NCBI GenBank assembly: GCA_036557785.1
Contig: DATBGZ010000092.1
Coordinates: 62,001-126,000, forward strand
Length of the DNA stretch: 64,000 bases
Reading direction: 5' to 3'
DNA from: DATBGZ01 sp036557785
GTDB lineage: Bacteria > Actinomycetota > Actinomycetes > Mycobacteriales > Micromonosporaceae
Shown: positions 18,348 through 29,140 of the stretch, one piece after another
Numbering within the stretch: the stretch's first letter is position 1
Layout of the letters: every line of letters starts with the position of its first letter
Notes under the pieces: generated by a model
Seen by the model: only the letters and a program-made list of their open reading frames with translations
The model's database searches: none
What the model was told of the DNA's origin: nothing
Position numbers and translations under genes: made by a program

Positions 18348-18941
18348 ATGGCGTCCGACCCGGTCCGGCGCAAGGCGGCGCGCACGGCGACCATCGTCGC
18401 CGTCCCGATCGCCCTGGCTGTGCTCGCGGTGAGCGCGCTCGCCTTCGGTGGCTTCGGCAGCAAGGCACCCCCGCCCGAGGCGACCGGCCCGGTGGCGATG
18501 ACGACCCGGGGGCTCACGGACGACACCGTGCAACTGTGCCAACTGGTCATCGCGAACCTGCCGGACAGCGTCGCAGGCCACGCCCGACGTCCGGTGACCG
18601 CGGGATCCGAGCAGAACGCCGCCTATGGCGACCCACCCATCACCGTCGAATGTGGCACTCCGCCACCCACCGTCGGCACGACCGACGAGGTGTTTAAGTT
18701 CGTCTCAGTGGGCGACGACGGCAAGCTCTACGGCGTCTGCTGGTACCCGGCGGCGGGCGACGGCCGTACGGTCTGGACCAGCGTGGACCGGACCGTGCCC
18801 GTGACGGTCACCGTGCCAGGATCGCCCGACGGGTCGGGTCAGTTGGTCGCACCCTTCTCGGTCGCGGTCGGGGAGAACATCCCCCTGCGAGACGCGGGCG
18901 CCATCCCGACCGGCTGCAGCCAGACCCCGCCCACCTCGTGA
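18348..18941 (+). CDS. DUF3515 family membrane-anchored protein
   Basis: The 197-residue protein has a short basic N-terminus and one hydrophobic segment (about 14-38), then an extracytoplasmic domain with several conserved-looking cysteines (VQLCQL, VECG, GVCW, GCSQ). This is the DUF3515 family, found next to ddl and thiL in actinobacteria (Rv2980 in M. tuberculosis). The function is unknown. It is convergent with ddl, with a 19-base gap. Confidence 0.8.
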   Translation: MASDPVRRKAARTATIVAVPIALAVLAVSALAFGGFGSKAPPPEATGPVAMTTRGLTDDTVQLCQLVIANLPDSVAGHARRPVTAGSEQNAAYGDPPITVECGTPPPTVGTTDEVFKFVSVGDDGKLYGVCWYPAAGDGRTVWTSVDRTVPVTVTVPGSPDGSGQLVAPFSVAVGENIPLRDAGAIPTGCSQTPPTS

Positions 18942-18960
18942 CGGCGGCCAGTCAGGGACG

Positions 18961-20061
18961 TCAATGCAGGCCGGTGCCGCGACGCAGGGCGGAGCGGACG
19001 AGGCGAGCCACGAGCTTGGGGTACTCCAGGCCGGAGGCGGCCCACATGCGGGGGAACATCGACGTCGATGTGAACCCGGGCATCGTGTTGATCTCGTTGA
19101 GATAGACGTCCAACTCCGGCGTCACGAAGAAGTCGACCCGCGCCAGGCCTGAACAGTCCAGCGCCTCGAAGGTGCGGCAGGCGAGGTCCTGAACCCGCTG
19201 GGCCACGCGCTGCGGCAGGGACGCGGGGATGTCGTACTCACAGGAGTCGTCGAGATACTTCGCCTCGAAGTCGTAGAACTCGTGGCCGCCGACGATCCGG
19301 ATCTCGGCGAGCACGGACGCCTCGGGGGCACCACCCGCCTCGCCCTCCAACACGCCGCACTCGATCTCCCGGCCCACGACCGCGGCTTCGATGATCACCT
19401 TGGGATCGACCGCTCTCGCGCTCGCGATCGCCGTGTCCAGGTCGTCGTGCGAGCGCACCTTGGTAATGCCGAAGGACGAGCCCGCCCGGGCCGGCTTGAT
19501 GAACAGCGGCAGCCCGAGCCGTTCGGTCTCCGCCGCCGAGAGCTGCTGCCCCGCCCGCAGCACCGCATAGGGCCCGACCGGGATGCCCGCCGCCTCGGCG
19601 AGCTTCTTCGTGAACTCCTTGTCCATGCCCGCCGCTGAGGCGAAGACGCCAGCACCGACGTAGGGCACGCCGGCCATCTCGAACAGCCCCTGGATCGTGC
19701 CGTCCTCGCCGTACGCCCCGTGCAGGACCGGGAACACGACATCGATTCCACCCAGTGCCTTGGCGCCCTCGGTCGGGTCGAGCACGACCAACCCACCCGA
19801 GGTCGGGTCTCCCGGAAGCACGACCGTGGCGCCCACGCTCGAGGTGACCTCGGGCAGGGCACCCGCGCGGATCGCGAGCGCCGATGGGTCGGCGCCGGCG
19901 AGGACCCAACCCCCGTCGCGGGTGATCCCGATCGGCACCACCTCGAACTCGTCGGGGTCGAGCGCGCCGATGATGCCACCCGCGCTGACCGCCGAGATGG
20001 CGTGCTCGGTGCTGCGGCCGCCGAAGACGACGGCGACCCGGGTCTTGCGTGGCGTGCTCAC
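18961..20061 (-). CDS. ddl: D-alanine--D-alanine ligase
   Basis: Ddl joins two D-alanines with ATP for the peptidoglycan stem peptide. The protein (366 residues) starts VSTPRKTRVAVVFGGRSTEH, with GGRSTEHAIS as the family N-terminal motif. The ATP-grasp core shows PLFIKPARAGSSFGITKV, ARVDFFV and the NEINTMPGFTSTSMFPRMW metal/substrate motif. GTG 20061 has TAGGGTG eight bases upstream. It follows the trans-sulfuration gene on the same strand with a 54-base gap. It is a vancomycin-sensitive type in appearance: no nearby vanH or vanX is seen. Confidence 0.96.
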   Translation of the reverse strand: MSTPRKTRVAVVFGGRSTEHAISAVSAGGIIGALDPDEFEVVPIGITRDGGWVLAGADPSALAIRAGALPEVTSSVGATVVLPGDPTSGGLVVLDPTEGAKALGGIDVVFPVLHGAYGEDGTIQGLFEMAGVPYVGAGVFASAAGMDKEFTKKLAEAAGIPVGPYAVLRAGQQLSAAETERLGLPLFIKPARAGSSFGITKVRSHDDLDTAIASARAVDPKVIIEAAVVGREIECGVLEGEAGGAPEASVLAEIRIVGGHEFYDFEAKYLDDSCEYDIPASLPQRVAQRVQDLACRTFEALDCSGLARVDFFVTPELDVYLNEINTMPGFTSTSMFPRMWAASGLEYPKLVARLVRSALRRGTGLH

Positions 20062-20115
20062 GGCGATCACCCTACCGGCCATAGGGCTCACGGGTCGGGC
20101 GAGCGGCCGGACCGG

Positions 20116-21252
20116 TCAGTGCCGATGCACGGCAACATCCAGCGCGCGGGCGACATCGGCGACCAGGTCGGCCGCGTCCTCGATGCCGCACGAGAGGCGC
20201 ACCAGACCCTCGGGCGTGTCGTCGCCCCACTGCGCCCTGCGATCGGCGGTGGTGTGCACGCCGCCAAAGGAGGTCGCCGCCGTGACGAGCTTCGATGCCG
20301 TGAGAAACGCGGCGACCGCCGTGGCGTCCGCGAGCTCGAACGTGACGACGCCCGGGATCCTGCGCATCTGCTTCGAAGCCACCACATAGGACGGATCGTT
20401 CGGCAGGCCCGGCCACCGCACCGACCGCACGGCCGCGTGTTCGGCGAGCAGCCCGGCGAGCGCGGCCGCGTTCTGCGTCTGCCGGGCCAGGCGCACGTCC
20501 AGGGTGGCCAGCGAACGGTGCGCGAGCCACGCGTCGAGGTTGCCCGGAATGCCACCCGTGCCGTTGCGCCACGTCCGCACGGTCTGCGCGAGCGACGGGT
20601 CCCGGCAGGCGAGGTAGCCGAGCAACAGGTCGGAGTGGCCGGTCAGCGCCTTGGTGCCGCTCGCGACCACGATGTCGGCGCCGAGGCGCAGCGGGGTCTG
20701 GCCCAGCGGCGTGGCGGTTGTGTTGTCCACCGCGACCAGGGCTCCCCCGGCGTGCGCCGCGCTCGCGAGCTCGGCGATGTCGCAGACCGCGAGCCCCGGA
20801 TTGGCCGGCGTCTCGAGCAGGGCCAGCCGTACGCCAGAGAACGGCGGGTACGGGCCGGCTGTGGGCACGAGCCGGACCGTGACGCCCCGCGGCGTCAACT
20901 CGCGTTGCGCGAACGCGCGGGTGAGGTAATAGCCGTCGGCCGGAAGCGCCACCGTGTCGCCGGGGCGCAGCACGGTCAGCAGCAGTGCCGAGACGGCGGC
21001 CATCCCCGTGGCGAAGGTGAGGCATTCACCTTCTTCAAGCTCGCCGATTGCCGCCTCGAGGCGGCGACGGGTGGGGCTGTCGCCTCGCCCGTAGGAGTCG
21101 ACCCCGGGCATAGGCCCGGTCGCCGGGTCCAGGGCGAAGACGGAGGCGAGCACCGGTCCGGGCACGAGGGGCTCACCCGGCGCCGGGTCGGGCACGCCGG
21201 CGCGCACCACGCGCGTGCCGTCGCGGTACGGGCCCACCGGGTCGATGCTCAC
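20116..21252 (-). CDS. trans-sulfuration family PLP enzyme (cystathionine gamma-synthase/lyase type)
   Basis: The 378-residue protein belongs to the Cys/Met metabolism PLP family. The PLP lysine is in ASGTKALTGHSD, the cofactor-stacking and Asp positions are in SYGRGDSPTRRRLE and VAVDNTTATPLGQ, and SYVVASKQMR is near the C-terminal domain. Which reaction it performs (cystathionine gamma-lyase, gamma-synthase or another) cannot be decided here. The GTG start overlaps the gpsA stop in a GTGA pair, so translation is coupled to gpsA, an odd partner for a sulfur enzyme but a pairing I recall from other actinomycetes. Confidence 0.85.
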   Translation of the reverse strand: MSIDPVGPYRDGTRVVRAGVPDPAPGEPLVPGPVLASVFALDPATGPMPGVDSYGRGDSPTRRRLEAAIGELEEGECLTFATGMAAVSALLLTVLRPGDTVALPADGYYLTRAFAQRELTPRGVTVRLVPTAGPYPPFSGVRLALLETPANPGLAVCDIAELASAAHAGGALVAVDNTTATPLGQTPLRLGADIVVASGTKALTGHSDLLLGYLACRDPSLAQTVRTWRNGTGGIPGNLDAWLAHRSLATLDVRLARQTQNAAALAGLLAEHAAVRSVRWPGLPNDPSYVVASKQMRRIPGVVTFELADATAVAAFLTASKLVTAATSFGGVHTTADRRAQWGDDTPEGLVRLSCGIEDAADLVADVARALDVAVHRH

Positions 21253-22265
21253 TCCGGCTTGGTGTCCCGGCTCATCAGCGCGATCATCGCCTCCACGACC
21301 GGCACGCGCTCATGGCAGACCGCCTCGACCTGTTCCGTGATCGGCATCTCCACGCCGCGGGCGTGCGCGAGGTCGCGAATGGACAGACAGCTCTTGACGC
21401 CCTCCGCGGTCTGCCGGGTCGCCGCCTGCGCCTGCTCCAGGGTGTCCCCCCGGCCCAGGTGCTCGCCGAACGTACGGTTGCGCGACAGCGGCGACATGCA
21501 GGTGCCGACGAGATCGCCGAGTCCGGCGAGCCCGGCGAAGGTGAGCGGGTCCGCGCCGAGCCGCGCGCCAAGCCGAGCAGTCTCGGCGAGGCCACGGGTG
21601 ATGAGGGTCGCCTTCGTGTTGTCGCCGAAGCCCATCCCGATGGCCATGCCACAGGCGAGCGCGATGACGTTCTTCACCGCGCCACCGAGCTCGCAACCGA
21701 TGACGTCGTCGTTGGTATAGGGCCGGAAGTACCGGGTAGCGATGGCCTGCTGAACCACAGCCGCTCGATCCTCGTCGATGCATGCGACAACCGCGGCAGC
21801 CGGGTGCCCGCAGACGAGCTCGGCCGCGAGGTTCGGCCCGGTCACGACGGCGACCCGGGACAGATCGATTCCGGTCGCGTCGACGATCACCTCGGTCATC
21901 CGCTTGCCGGTGCCGAGCTCGATGCCCTTCATGAGGCTCAGCACGGTGGCGTCGTCATCGATCGCGTCGGCCTCGGCCCACTTCTCGAGGTTGGCGCGCA
22001 GGGTGTGCGACGGCACCGCGATCGCCACCAGGTCGACCCCGTCGAGTGCCTTCTCGGGCACCGAAGTGGCCGTGACCCGGTCGGGCAGCACCGCATCGGG
22101 CAGATAGTCGGGGTTGCGCCGGCGGTCCCGGATGCTCTCGGCGACCTCCTCGCGGCGGGCCCAGATCGTGACCTCCCGGCCCGCGTCCGCGCAGAGCTTG
22201 GCAAAGGCGGTGCCCCAGGAGCCGGCCCCCATCACCGCGATCCGGCGGATATCCGGGATGCCCAC
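21249..22265 (-). CDS. gpsA: NAD(P)H-dependent glycerol-3-phosphate dehydrogenase
   Basis: GpsA reduces dihydroxyacetone phosphate to sn-glycerol 3-phosphate, the backbone of phospholipids. The protein (338 residues from GTG 22265) has the Rossmann motif VMGAGSWGTAFAKL at the N-terminus, and the catalytic region GCELGGAVKNVIALACG with Lys. GLGDLVGTCMSPLSRNR is another signature. GGGGGTG precedes the start, which follows the plsC stop by one base. gpsA after plsC makes a phospholipid precursor pair. Confidence 0.95.
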   Translation of the reverse strand: MGIPDIRRIAVMGAGSWGTAFAKLCADAGREVTIWARREEVAESIRDRRRNPDYLPDAVLPDRVTATSVPEKALDGVDLVAIAVPSHTLRANLEKWAEADAIDDDATVLSLMKGIELGTGKRMTEVIVDATGIDLSRVAVVTGPNLAAELVCGHPAAAVVACIDEDRAAVVQQAIATRYFRPYTNDDVIGCELGGAVKNVIALACGMAIGMGFGDNTKATLITRGLAETARLGARLGADPLTFAGLAGLGDLVGTCMSPLSRNRTFGEHLGRGDTLEQAQAATRQTAEGVKSCLSIRDLAHARGVEMPITEQVEAVCHERVPVVEAMIALMSRDTKPE

Positions 22266-22266
22266 G

Positions 22267-23034
22267 TCACACCCCCGCCACGCCGCCGGGGCCGGCGTCG
22301 CCGGCTTCCGTGCTGCGACCATCCGAAGTGGAGGCCCGGCGCCCGGGTTGCCACAACGGCGGTGGCGTGGCGTCGCGGAGGGGGGCGAGCATGTCCCGCA
22401 GCGCCAGCATCATGTGCTCGGTGATCTCCGCGAGGACGGGCGCGGTCGGGCTGGCCCCGGTCCACTTCGAGAGGTCCAGCGGCGGGCCCGCCACCACCGT
22501 GACGGGTGTGCGCGGAACCGGACGGAACTTGTGGGTGCGCGGGTCGAAGAGGCGTTGCGGGCCCCACATGACCACCGGCACGACCGGTGCCCCGGTCTCG
22601 AGCCAGAGCCGCGCCGCACCCGTCTTGCCGCGCATCGGCCACAGCTGCGGCTCGCGCGTCGTGGTCCCCTCGGGGTAGATCAACACGCACTTGCCCGCCT
22701 TCACGGCGAGCCGTGCTGCATCGAGGGCCTTCACTGCATCGACGGTCCCCCGCTCGACCGGCGTCTGCTCCACGGCCCGCAGCAGGGGACCGAGCACCGG
22801 GATGCGGAAGAGTCCCGACTTGGCGAGGAAGACCGGCCAGCGCCCGGCGTCGTAGACGAAGTGCGCCAGCGCCAGCGGGTCGGCGTGGCTGAGATGGTTC
22901 GCGACGATGATGACCGGACCCTCGCGCGGGATGTTCGCCATCCCCTGCCAGTCACGCCGGGTCATCACGGTCAACGCCGGTTTGACCAGAACGACGGCGC
23001 CTCGCTGCCAGAAACCGACCTTCCGTCGCGCCAC
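22267..23034 (-). CDS. plsC: 1-acylglycerol-3-phosphate acyltransferase (PlsC family)
   Basis: This enzyme transfers an acyl chain to lysophosphatidic acid. The 255-residue protein has the acyltransferase motifs NHLSHADPL (HxxxxD), FLAKSGLFRIPVLGP and YPEGTTTREP. The C-terminal 50 residues are low complexity. GTG 23034 with GGAGGG upstream is preferred over an open frame that continues back through the repeat region. It is the first gene of the plsC-gpsA-trans-sulfuration-ddl run, whose genes overlap or nearly touch. Confidence 0.9.
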   Translation of the reverse strand: MARRKVGFWQRGAVVLVKPALTVMTRRDWQGMANIPREGPVIIVANHLSHADPLALAHFVYDAGRWPVFLAKSGLFRIPVLGPLLRAVEQTPVERGTVDAVKALDAARLAVKAGKCVLIYPEGTTTREPQLWPMRGKTGAARLWLETGAPVVPVVMWGPQRLFDPRTHKFRPVPRTPVTVVAGPPLDLSKWTGASPTAPVLAEITEHMMLALRDMLAPLRDATPPPLWQPGRRASTSDGRSTEAGDAGPGGVAGV

Positions 23035-23349
23035 TCGCGCTCCCTCCTGCCCGTCCGGCCGCGTTCCCCGTCGGCTGCGCCGCGCGTCCGACGTGCCCGT
23101 CGTGCCCCGGCTGCGCCGCGTGCCCTGTCGCTCATCATGCCTGCCGTGCCCGGCACAGCACCATGCCATGGCACGGCCGAACGGCCATCGGCCCGTCGTG
23201 CGGGATAAGGGAGCATGGGCGCGCAGTCTCGGCGAAGATGGCACCGGGCGGTGCGGAGGGAGGACGGGCATGAGCGAGCGTCAGCGAGCGAATCATTGTT
23301 GCAGCGCGCTTGGAGCCTCATGCCCGCCCGCAGCGAAGCGAGGACGGGC
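23035..23349. other. 315-bp divergent intergenic region between plsC and fbiD
   Basis: No gene is supported. The left part holds the plsC leader. The right part (23255-23355) is occupied by a short repeat cluster of GAGCGAGCG type, described separately. Neighbouring frames remain open through it because of high GC, but they do not resemble any protein. Confidence 0.5.
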
Positions 23350-23355
23350 ATGAGC
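23260..23355. repeat. direct repeat of GAGGACGGGCATGAGC with GCGAGCG-type filler
   Basis: The 16-base GAGGACGGGCATGAGC occurs at 23260-23275 and again at 23340-23355, 80 bases apart. Between them are GAGCGAGCGTCAGCGAGCG and an inverted CTCATGCCCG at about 23317. The second copy contains the fbiD start codon (ATG 23350). ATGAGCGAGCG-type elements are, from memory, dispersed in Micromonospora and Frankia genomes. A related stretch lies at 52873-52927. Confidence 0.6.
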
Positions 23356-24099
23356 TGGACCGTGATCGTCCCCGTCAAGCGACTGGCCGTGGCGAAGAGT
23401 CGCCTGCGCCCCGCCACGACCCGGGTGGACCGACCCCCGGCCCGCAACGCCGCAGCCGGCGCCGCCGCCGCCGCCGCCGCGCACGAGGCGGCCGAGCACC
23501 AGACCCTGGTGCTCGCGATGGCGATGGACACGATCGCGGCGGCGTTGGCGAGCCCCGTGGTCGGGCGTGTGGTCGTGGTCACGGCCGACCCGGTGACCGC
23601 TGAGGAGGCGGCGGTGCTCGGTGCCGAAACGATCGCCGACGTCCCCGATGCCGGCCTCAATCCCGCCCTGGCGTACGCCGCGGCGCAGTTGCGGCGCACG
23701 GGCGTGGCCGGCAACGAGCCGGGCATTGCCGCGTTGAGCGCGGACCTGCCGGCGCTGCGCTCCCAGGACCTGACCGATGCGCTGCGCGGGGCCGAGGAGG
23801 CGGCACAGGGGCTCGGGCCCCGGGCGCTGGCCCGCTCCTTCGTGGCCGACGCCGCGGGCACGGGGACCGTGCTGCTCGCGGCACCACCCGGCTCCGTGCT
23901 CGAGCCGTGCTTCGGGCCGAGTTCCGCGGCGGCGCACGAGGCGAGCGGCGCCGTACCGTTGCACGGGACATGGCCCAGCCTGCGTCGTGACGTGGACACT
24001 CCCGCCGACCTCGCGGAGGCGCTCACGCTCGGCGTCGGACCTCGCACGGCCGCCGCGTACGACGCCCGGTCCGCCACCTCCTCACCGGTGGCGGGCTGA
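23350..24099 (+). CDS. fbiD: phosphoenolpyruvate guanylyltransferase (FbiD/CofC), F420 biosynthesis
   Basis: FbiD activates phosphoenolpyruvate (or 2-phospholactate in archaea) with GTP as the first step of coenzyme F420 assembly. The 249 residues start MSWTVIVPVKRLAVAKSRL, the nucleotidyltransferase motif; VVVVTADP and ALSADLPALR carry the metal-binding Asp residues, and the C-terminal WPSLRRDVDTPADLAEAL is characteristic. An Ala-rich insert (about 35-50) is unusual. It is located between plsC/gpsA and ppk, exactly as Rv2983 in M. tuberculosis. The start codon lies in a short repeat. Confidence 0.9.
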   Translation: MSWTVIVPVKRLAVAKSRLRPATTRVDRPPARNAAAGAAAAAAAHEAAEHQTLVLAMAMDTIAAALASPVVGRVVVVTADPVTAEEAAVLGAETIADVPDAGLNPALAYAAAQLRRTGVAGNEPGIAALSADLPALRSQDLTDALRGAEEAAQGLGPRALARSFVADAAGTGTVLLAAPPGSVLEPCFGPSSAAAHEASGAVPLHGTWPSLRRDVDTPADLAEALTLGVGPRTAAAYDARSATSSPVAG

Positions 24100-24188
24100 G
24101 CGGCATACGCGCGTGACCGGCGGTCGTGTCACGGACCGTCCAGCCCGCGTTCACGCGGGCTTCACCGCAGGTCGAGGAGAATCGCACA

Positions 24189-26546
<2,358 letters not shown>

Positions 26547-26599
26547 ACAGTGTCGGGAACTTTTCCGCTCTGTGGCGTAACCTCAGGGCCGCTGGCTCT

Positions 26600-26627
26600 T
26601 TGGCGGGCGAAGGATCGCGGCTAAGCT
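26600..26627 (+). promoter_or_regulatory. promoter for the CYTH-CHAD gene, predicting a leaderless mRNA
   Basis: TTGGCG (26600-26605) and TAAGCT (26622-26627) are separated by 16 bases. The -10 ends six bases before the GTG at 26634, so transcription should start at or next to the start codon. No ribosome binding site is present in front of this GTG, which fits a leaderless transcript. Confidence 0.5.
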
Positions 26628-26633
26628 CTACGC

Positions 26634-28166
26634 GTGCTGGAGGAAGAGCGCAAGTACGAGGTGGCCGCCGGTTTCCGGCTGCCCGACCTCAGCGAGTGCG
26701 TGCCCGAGGGTGGCCGCCTCATCGTGCGCCCGCAGACCAAGCTCCGCGCCACCTACTACGACACCCCTGACCTGCGGCTGGCCCGGGCCGGCGCCTCGCT
26801 GCGGTTCCGCCGCGGTGATGACGAGCCCTGGACGGTGAAGCTGGCCACGGACGCCCCGGGTGTCCGCAACGAGATCTCGATGACGGGCCCCGCCTCGACG
26901 CCGCCGCAGCGCCTGCTCGATCTCGTCACGATCTACACCCGCGGAGCAGCGCTCGCACCGGTGGCCACACTCATCACGGTCCGTCAGGCGTACCAGCTCT
27001 GCGATCGCGACGACCGGGTCGCGGTCGAGGTGGTCGACGACACGGTGAGCGTGCCCGATGGCCGCCGGGTCGCGCTGAAGTTCCGCGAGATCGAGGTCGA
27101 GCGCAAGGCGGGTCGGGCGAAGCTGCTGGACCGGGTCGAGGTCGTGCTGCGGGACGCGGGTGCCACGGCCGGCGAGTTCACCCCGAAGTATGTGCGGGCC
27201 CTGGGTCCGGCGGCGCTGCTGCCACCGGACTGGCCGGTCACCACCGCGCGCCTGCCGCGCCGCCCCACCGTTGCCGACGTCGTCACGGTGGCGCTGCAAC
27301 GCGACATCGCGCGGATCGTGACCCACGAGCCCTTGGTCCGGTTGCGCGCCACCGTGGGCCGGGACGATACCGCGGTGCACCAGATGCGGGTGGGCTGCCG
27401 CCGGCTGCGCAGTGACCTGCGCACGTTCGCCGCGCTGCTCGAGCGCGAGTGGAGCACCGCTGTCCGCACCGAGCTGACCTGGCTCGCGGGCGCGCTGGGC
27501 GGTGCCCGGGACGCCGAGGTGCTGCGCGCCAGGCTGAGGGCCACGGCCAACCTCGATCCGTTGGCGCCGCTGGACCCCGCTAGCGTGGCCCGCATCGACG
27601 CCGATCTGGCGGTCCGACACGAGGACGCGCTCGCCGCGCTCGACAAGGTGATGTGCGACGAGCGCTACCATCGGCTGCTCGAGACCCTGCTCGAGGCGTG
27701 GGAGCATCCCCGACTGTCGCGACACGCCGCGGACTCGGCCGAGGTCGTACTGCCGGGGCTCGTGGCCCGGCCCTACCGCCGGCTCGCGTACGGCGGCGAC
27801 GGCGTCGTTGGTGCGGGCCAGCTCGACCCGGACGCTCCCGACGCCGTCTGGCACGCGGTGCGCGTCAACGGCAAGCGGGCCCGGTACGCCGTCGACGCTG
27901 TCGCGTCGGTGCTCGGGGGTGAGGCGAGCGCGCTGGCGAGCGCCCTGAGCGCGGTGCAGGAGCTGCTGGGCGAGCACCAGGACGCGGCGGTCGCCGCACA
28001 GACCTGGGTGGCCATCGCGAACTCCGACCCGGACGACCACGCGCTCGCCACGACGGCAGGGCGGCTCTTCGAGCGTGAGCGGGCGGCCGTTCGAGCGGCG
28101 CGGGCGGCGTTCCCCGCGGCGTGGCGGGCCGCGGCACGGCGCAGACTGACGGAGTGGATGCGCTAG
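26634..28166 (+). CDS. CYTH-CHAD domain protein (triphosphatase/polyphosphate-binding)
   Basis: The 510-residue protein has an N-terminal CYTH domain (about 1-210) with the ExExK motif at Glu3/Glu5/Lys7 and TYYDTPDLRL, followed by a CHAD domain (about 225-505) with the conserved basic stretches VHQMRVGCRRLRSDLRTF and RVNGKRARYAV and the LGEHQDA motif. CYTH enzymes hydrolyse triphosphates or make cAMP; CHAD domains bind polyphosphate. The neighbour ppk, 87 bases upstream, makes a polyphosphate role likely. GTG 26634 appears leaderless (see the promoter entry). The 3' end overlaps the next gene. Confidence 0.9.
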   Translation: MLEEERKYEVAAGFRLPDLSECVPEGGRLIVRPQTKLRATYYDTPDLRLARAGASLRFRRGDDEPWTVKLATDAPGVRNEISMTGPASTPPQRLLDLVTIYTRGAALAPVATLITVRQAYQLCDRDDRVAVEVVDDTVSVPDGRRVALKFREIEVERKAGRAKLLDRVEVVLRDAGATAGEFTPKYVRALGPAALLPPDWPVTTARLPRRPTVADVVTVALQRDIARIVTHEPLVRLRATVGRDDTAVHQMRVGCRRLRSDLRTFAALLEREWSTAVRTELTWLAGALGGARDAEVLRARLRATANLDPLAPLDPASVARIDADLAVRHEDALAALDKVMCDERYHRLLETLLEAWEHPRLSRHAADSAEVVLPGLVARPYRRLAYGGDGVVGAGQLDPDAPDAVWHAVRVNGKRARYAVDAVASVLGGEASALASALSAVQELLGEHQDAAVAAQTWVAIANSDPDDHALATTAGRLFERERAAVRAARAAFPAAWRAAARRRLTEWMR

Positions 28167-29074
28167 GCAACATCGGCCCCGTGCCCGGCCCGATCCGGTC
28201 CGCGGGTGGTGTCGTCGCGCGCCGCGGGCATGAGGCCTCGGTCGAACTGCTGCTGGTGCACCGACCCCGGTTCGACGACTGGTCGCTGCCGAAGGGCAAG
28301 CTCAAGCGCGGCGAGCACGCGCTTGCGGCTGCGGTGCGCGAGGTGTTCGAGGAGACGAGCGTGCTCGGCGCACCGGGCATCCGGCTGCCCACCGCCTCGT
28401 ACCAGGTCTGGTCCGGCCCGTCCCTCGTGGACAAACATGTCGAGTACTGGGCGATGACCGTGACGCGGGCGGACCTTTTCGTGCCGACGAACGAGGTCGA
28501 CCGGGTCGCCTGGGCGCCGATCGCGCAAGCGCTGCAGGCGCTGAGCTATCCCCACGATCGGCGCGTGGTTGGCGCGTACGCCGAGCTTCCCGTGTTGCAC
28601 CGTCCGGTGGTGTTGCTGCGCAACGCGAGCGCTGACCCGTCCGGCCGGAGCGCATCAGTGGGCAACGGTCCGGACGACGAGCGGTCGTTGGACGAGCAAG
28701 GAGTGCGCCAAGCCGCGGCACTCGCCACGCTGGTTCCGCTCTTTGGCCCGGGACGCCTCATCAGCGCCGAACCGCTGCCATGCCGGCAGACGATGGCTGG
28801 GATCGCCGCCGCGCTCGACCTCGGTATTGACATCGACGGGCGTTTTGCCGACGGCGCGGACGCCACGATCGCGGCTCAAGCGCTGCGGGGCCTCGCCGAT
28901 CCGGATACCGCCACGGTGGTGTGCGGCCAGGGCGAGCTCATGTCGTCGGTGCTCGCGATCCTGGCCGGGCGGGCCGAGCCTGAGCACCGGGTTGCCGTGG
29001 GCGACGCCGTGGTCCTCTGCTTCGCCGGCGACGAGCTGATCGCGGCGGACCCCTTCACCACGGGCGTCTCCTGA
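28154..29074 (+). CDS. MutT1-like Nudix hydrolase fused to a degenerate histidine-phosphatase domain
   Basis: The N-terminal Nudix domain (about 15-145) has the box GKLKRGEHALAAAVREVFEE at 49-68, with the usual Gly near its end replaced by Ser. In mycobacterial MutT1 this domain acts on 8-oxo-dGTP and dinucleoside polyphosphates, and a C-terminal histidine-phosphatase domain adds activity. Here the second domain is recognisable (RPVVLLRNA, LPCRQTM, VVCGQGEL) but the catalytic RH is RN: residue 157 is Asn, codon AAC at 28622. The domain is thus probably not a classical phosphatase. The start GTG 28154 overlaps the CYTH-CHAD end; GTG 28181 is an alternative. Confidence 0.85.
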   Translation: MDALGNIGPVPGPIRSAGGVVARRGHEASVELLLVHRPRFDDWSLPKGKLKRGEHALAAAVREVFEETSVLGAPGIRLPTASYQVWSGPSLVDKHVEYWAMTVTRADLFVPTNEVDRVAWAPIAQALQALSYPHDRRVVGAYAELPVLHRPVVLLRNASADPSGRSASVGNGPDDERSLDEQGVRQAAALATLVPLFGPGRLISAEPLPCRQTMAGIAAALDLGIDIDGRFADGADATIAAQALRGLADPDTATVVCGQGELMSSVLAILAGRAEPEHRVAVGDAVVLCFAGDELIAADPFTTGVS

Positions 29075-29093
29075 CGCCCGGCACGACACACCA

Positions 29094-29129
29094 CAGCGGC
29101 GCCGACCTCGTCACGGATCGGCGCCGCTG
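29094..29129. terminator. bidirectional terminator between MutT1-like gene and hupB
   Basis: CAGCGGCGCCGA (29094-29105) pairs perfectly with TCGGCGCCGCTG (29118-29129) around a 12-base loop. It lies in the gap between two convergent genes. No strong U-tract is present on either side, as is common in actinobacteria. Confidence 0.75.
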
Positions 29130-29140
29130 CATGTCCGGTG

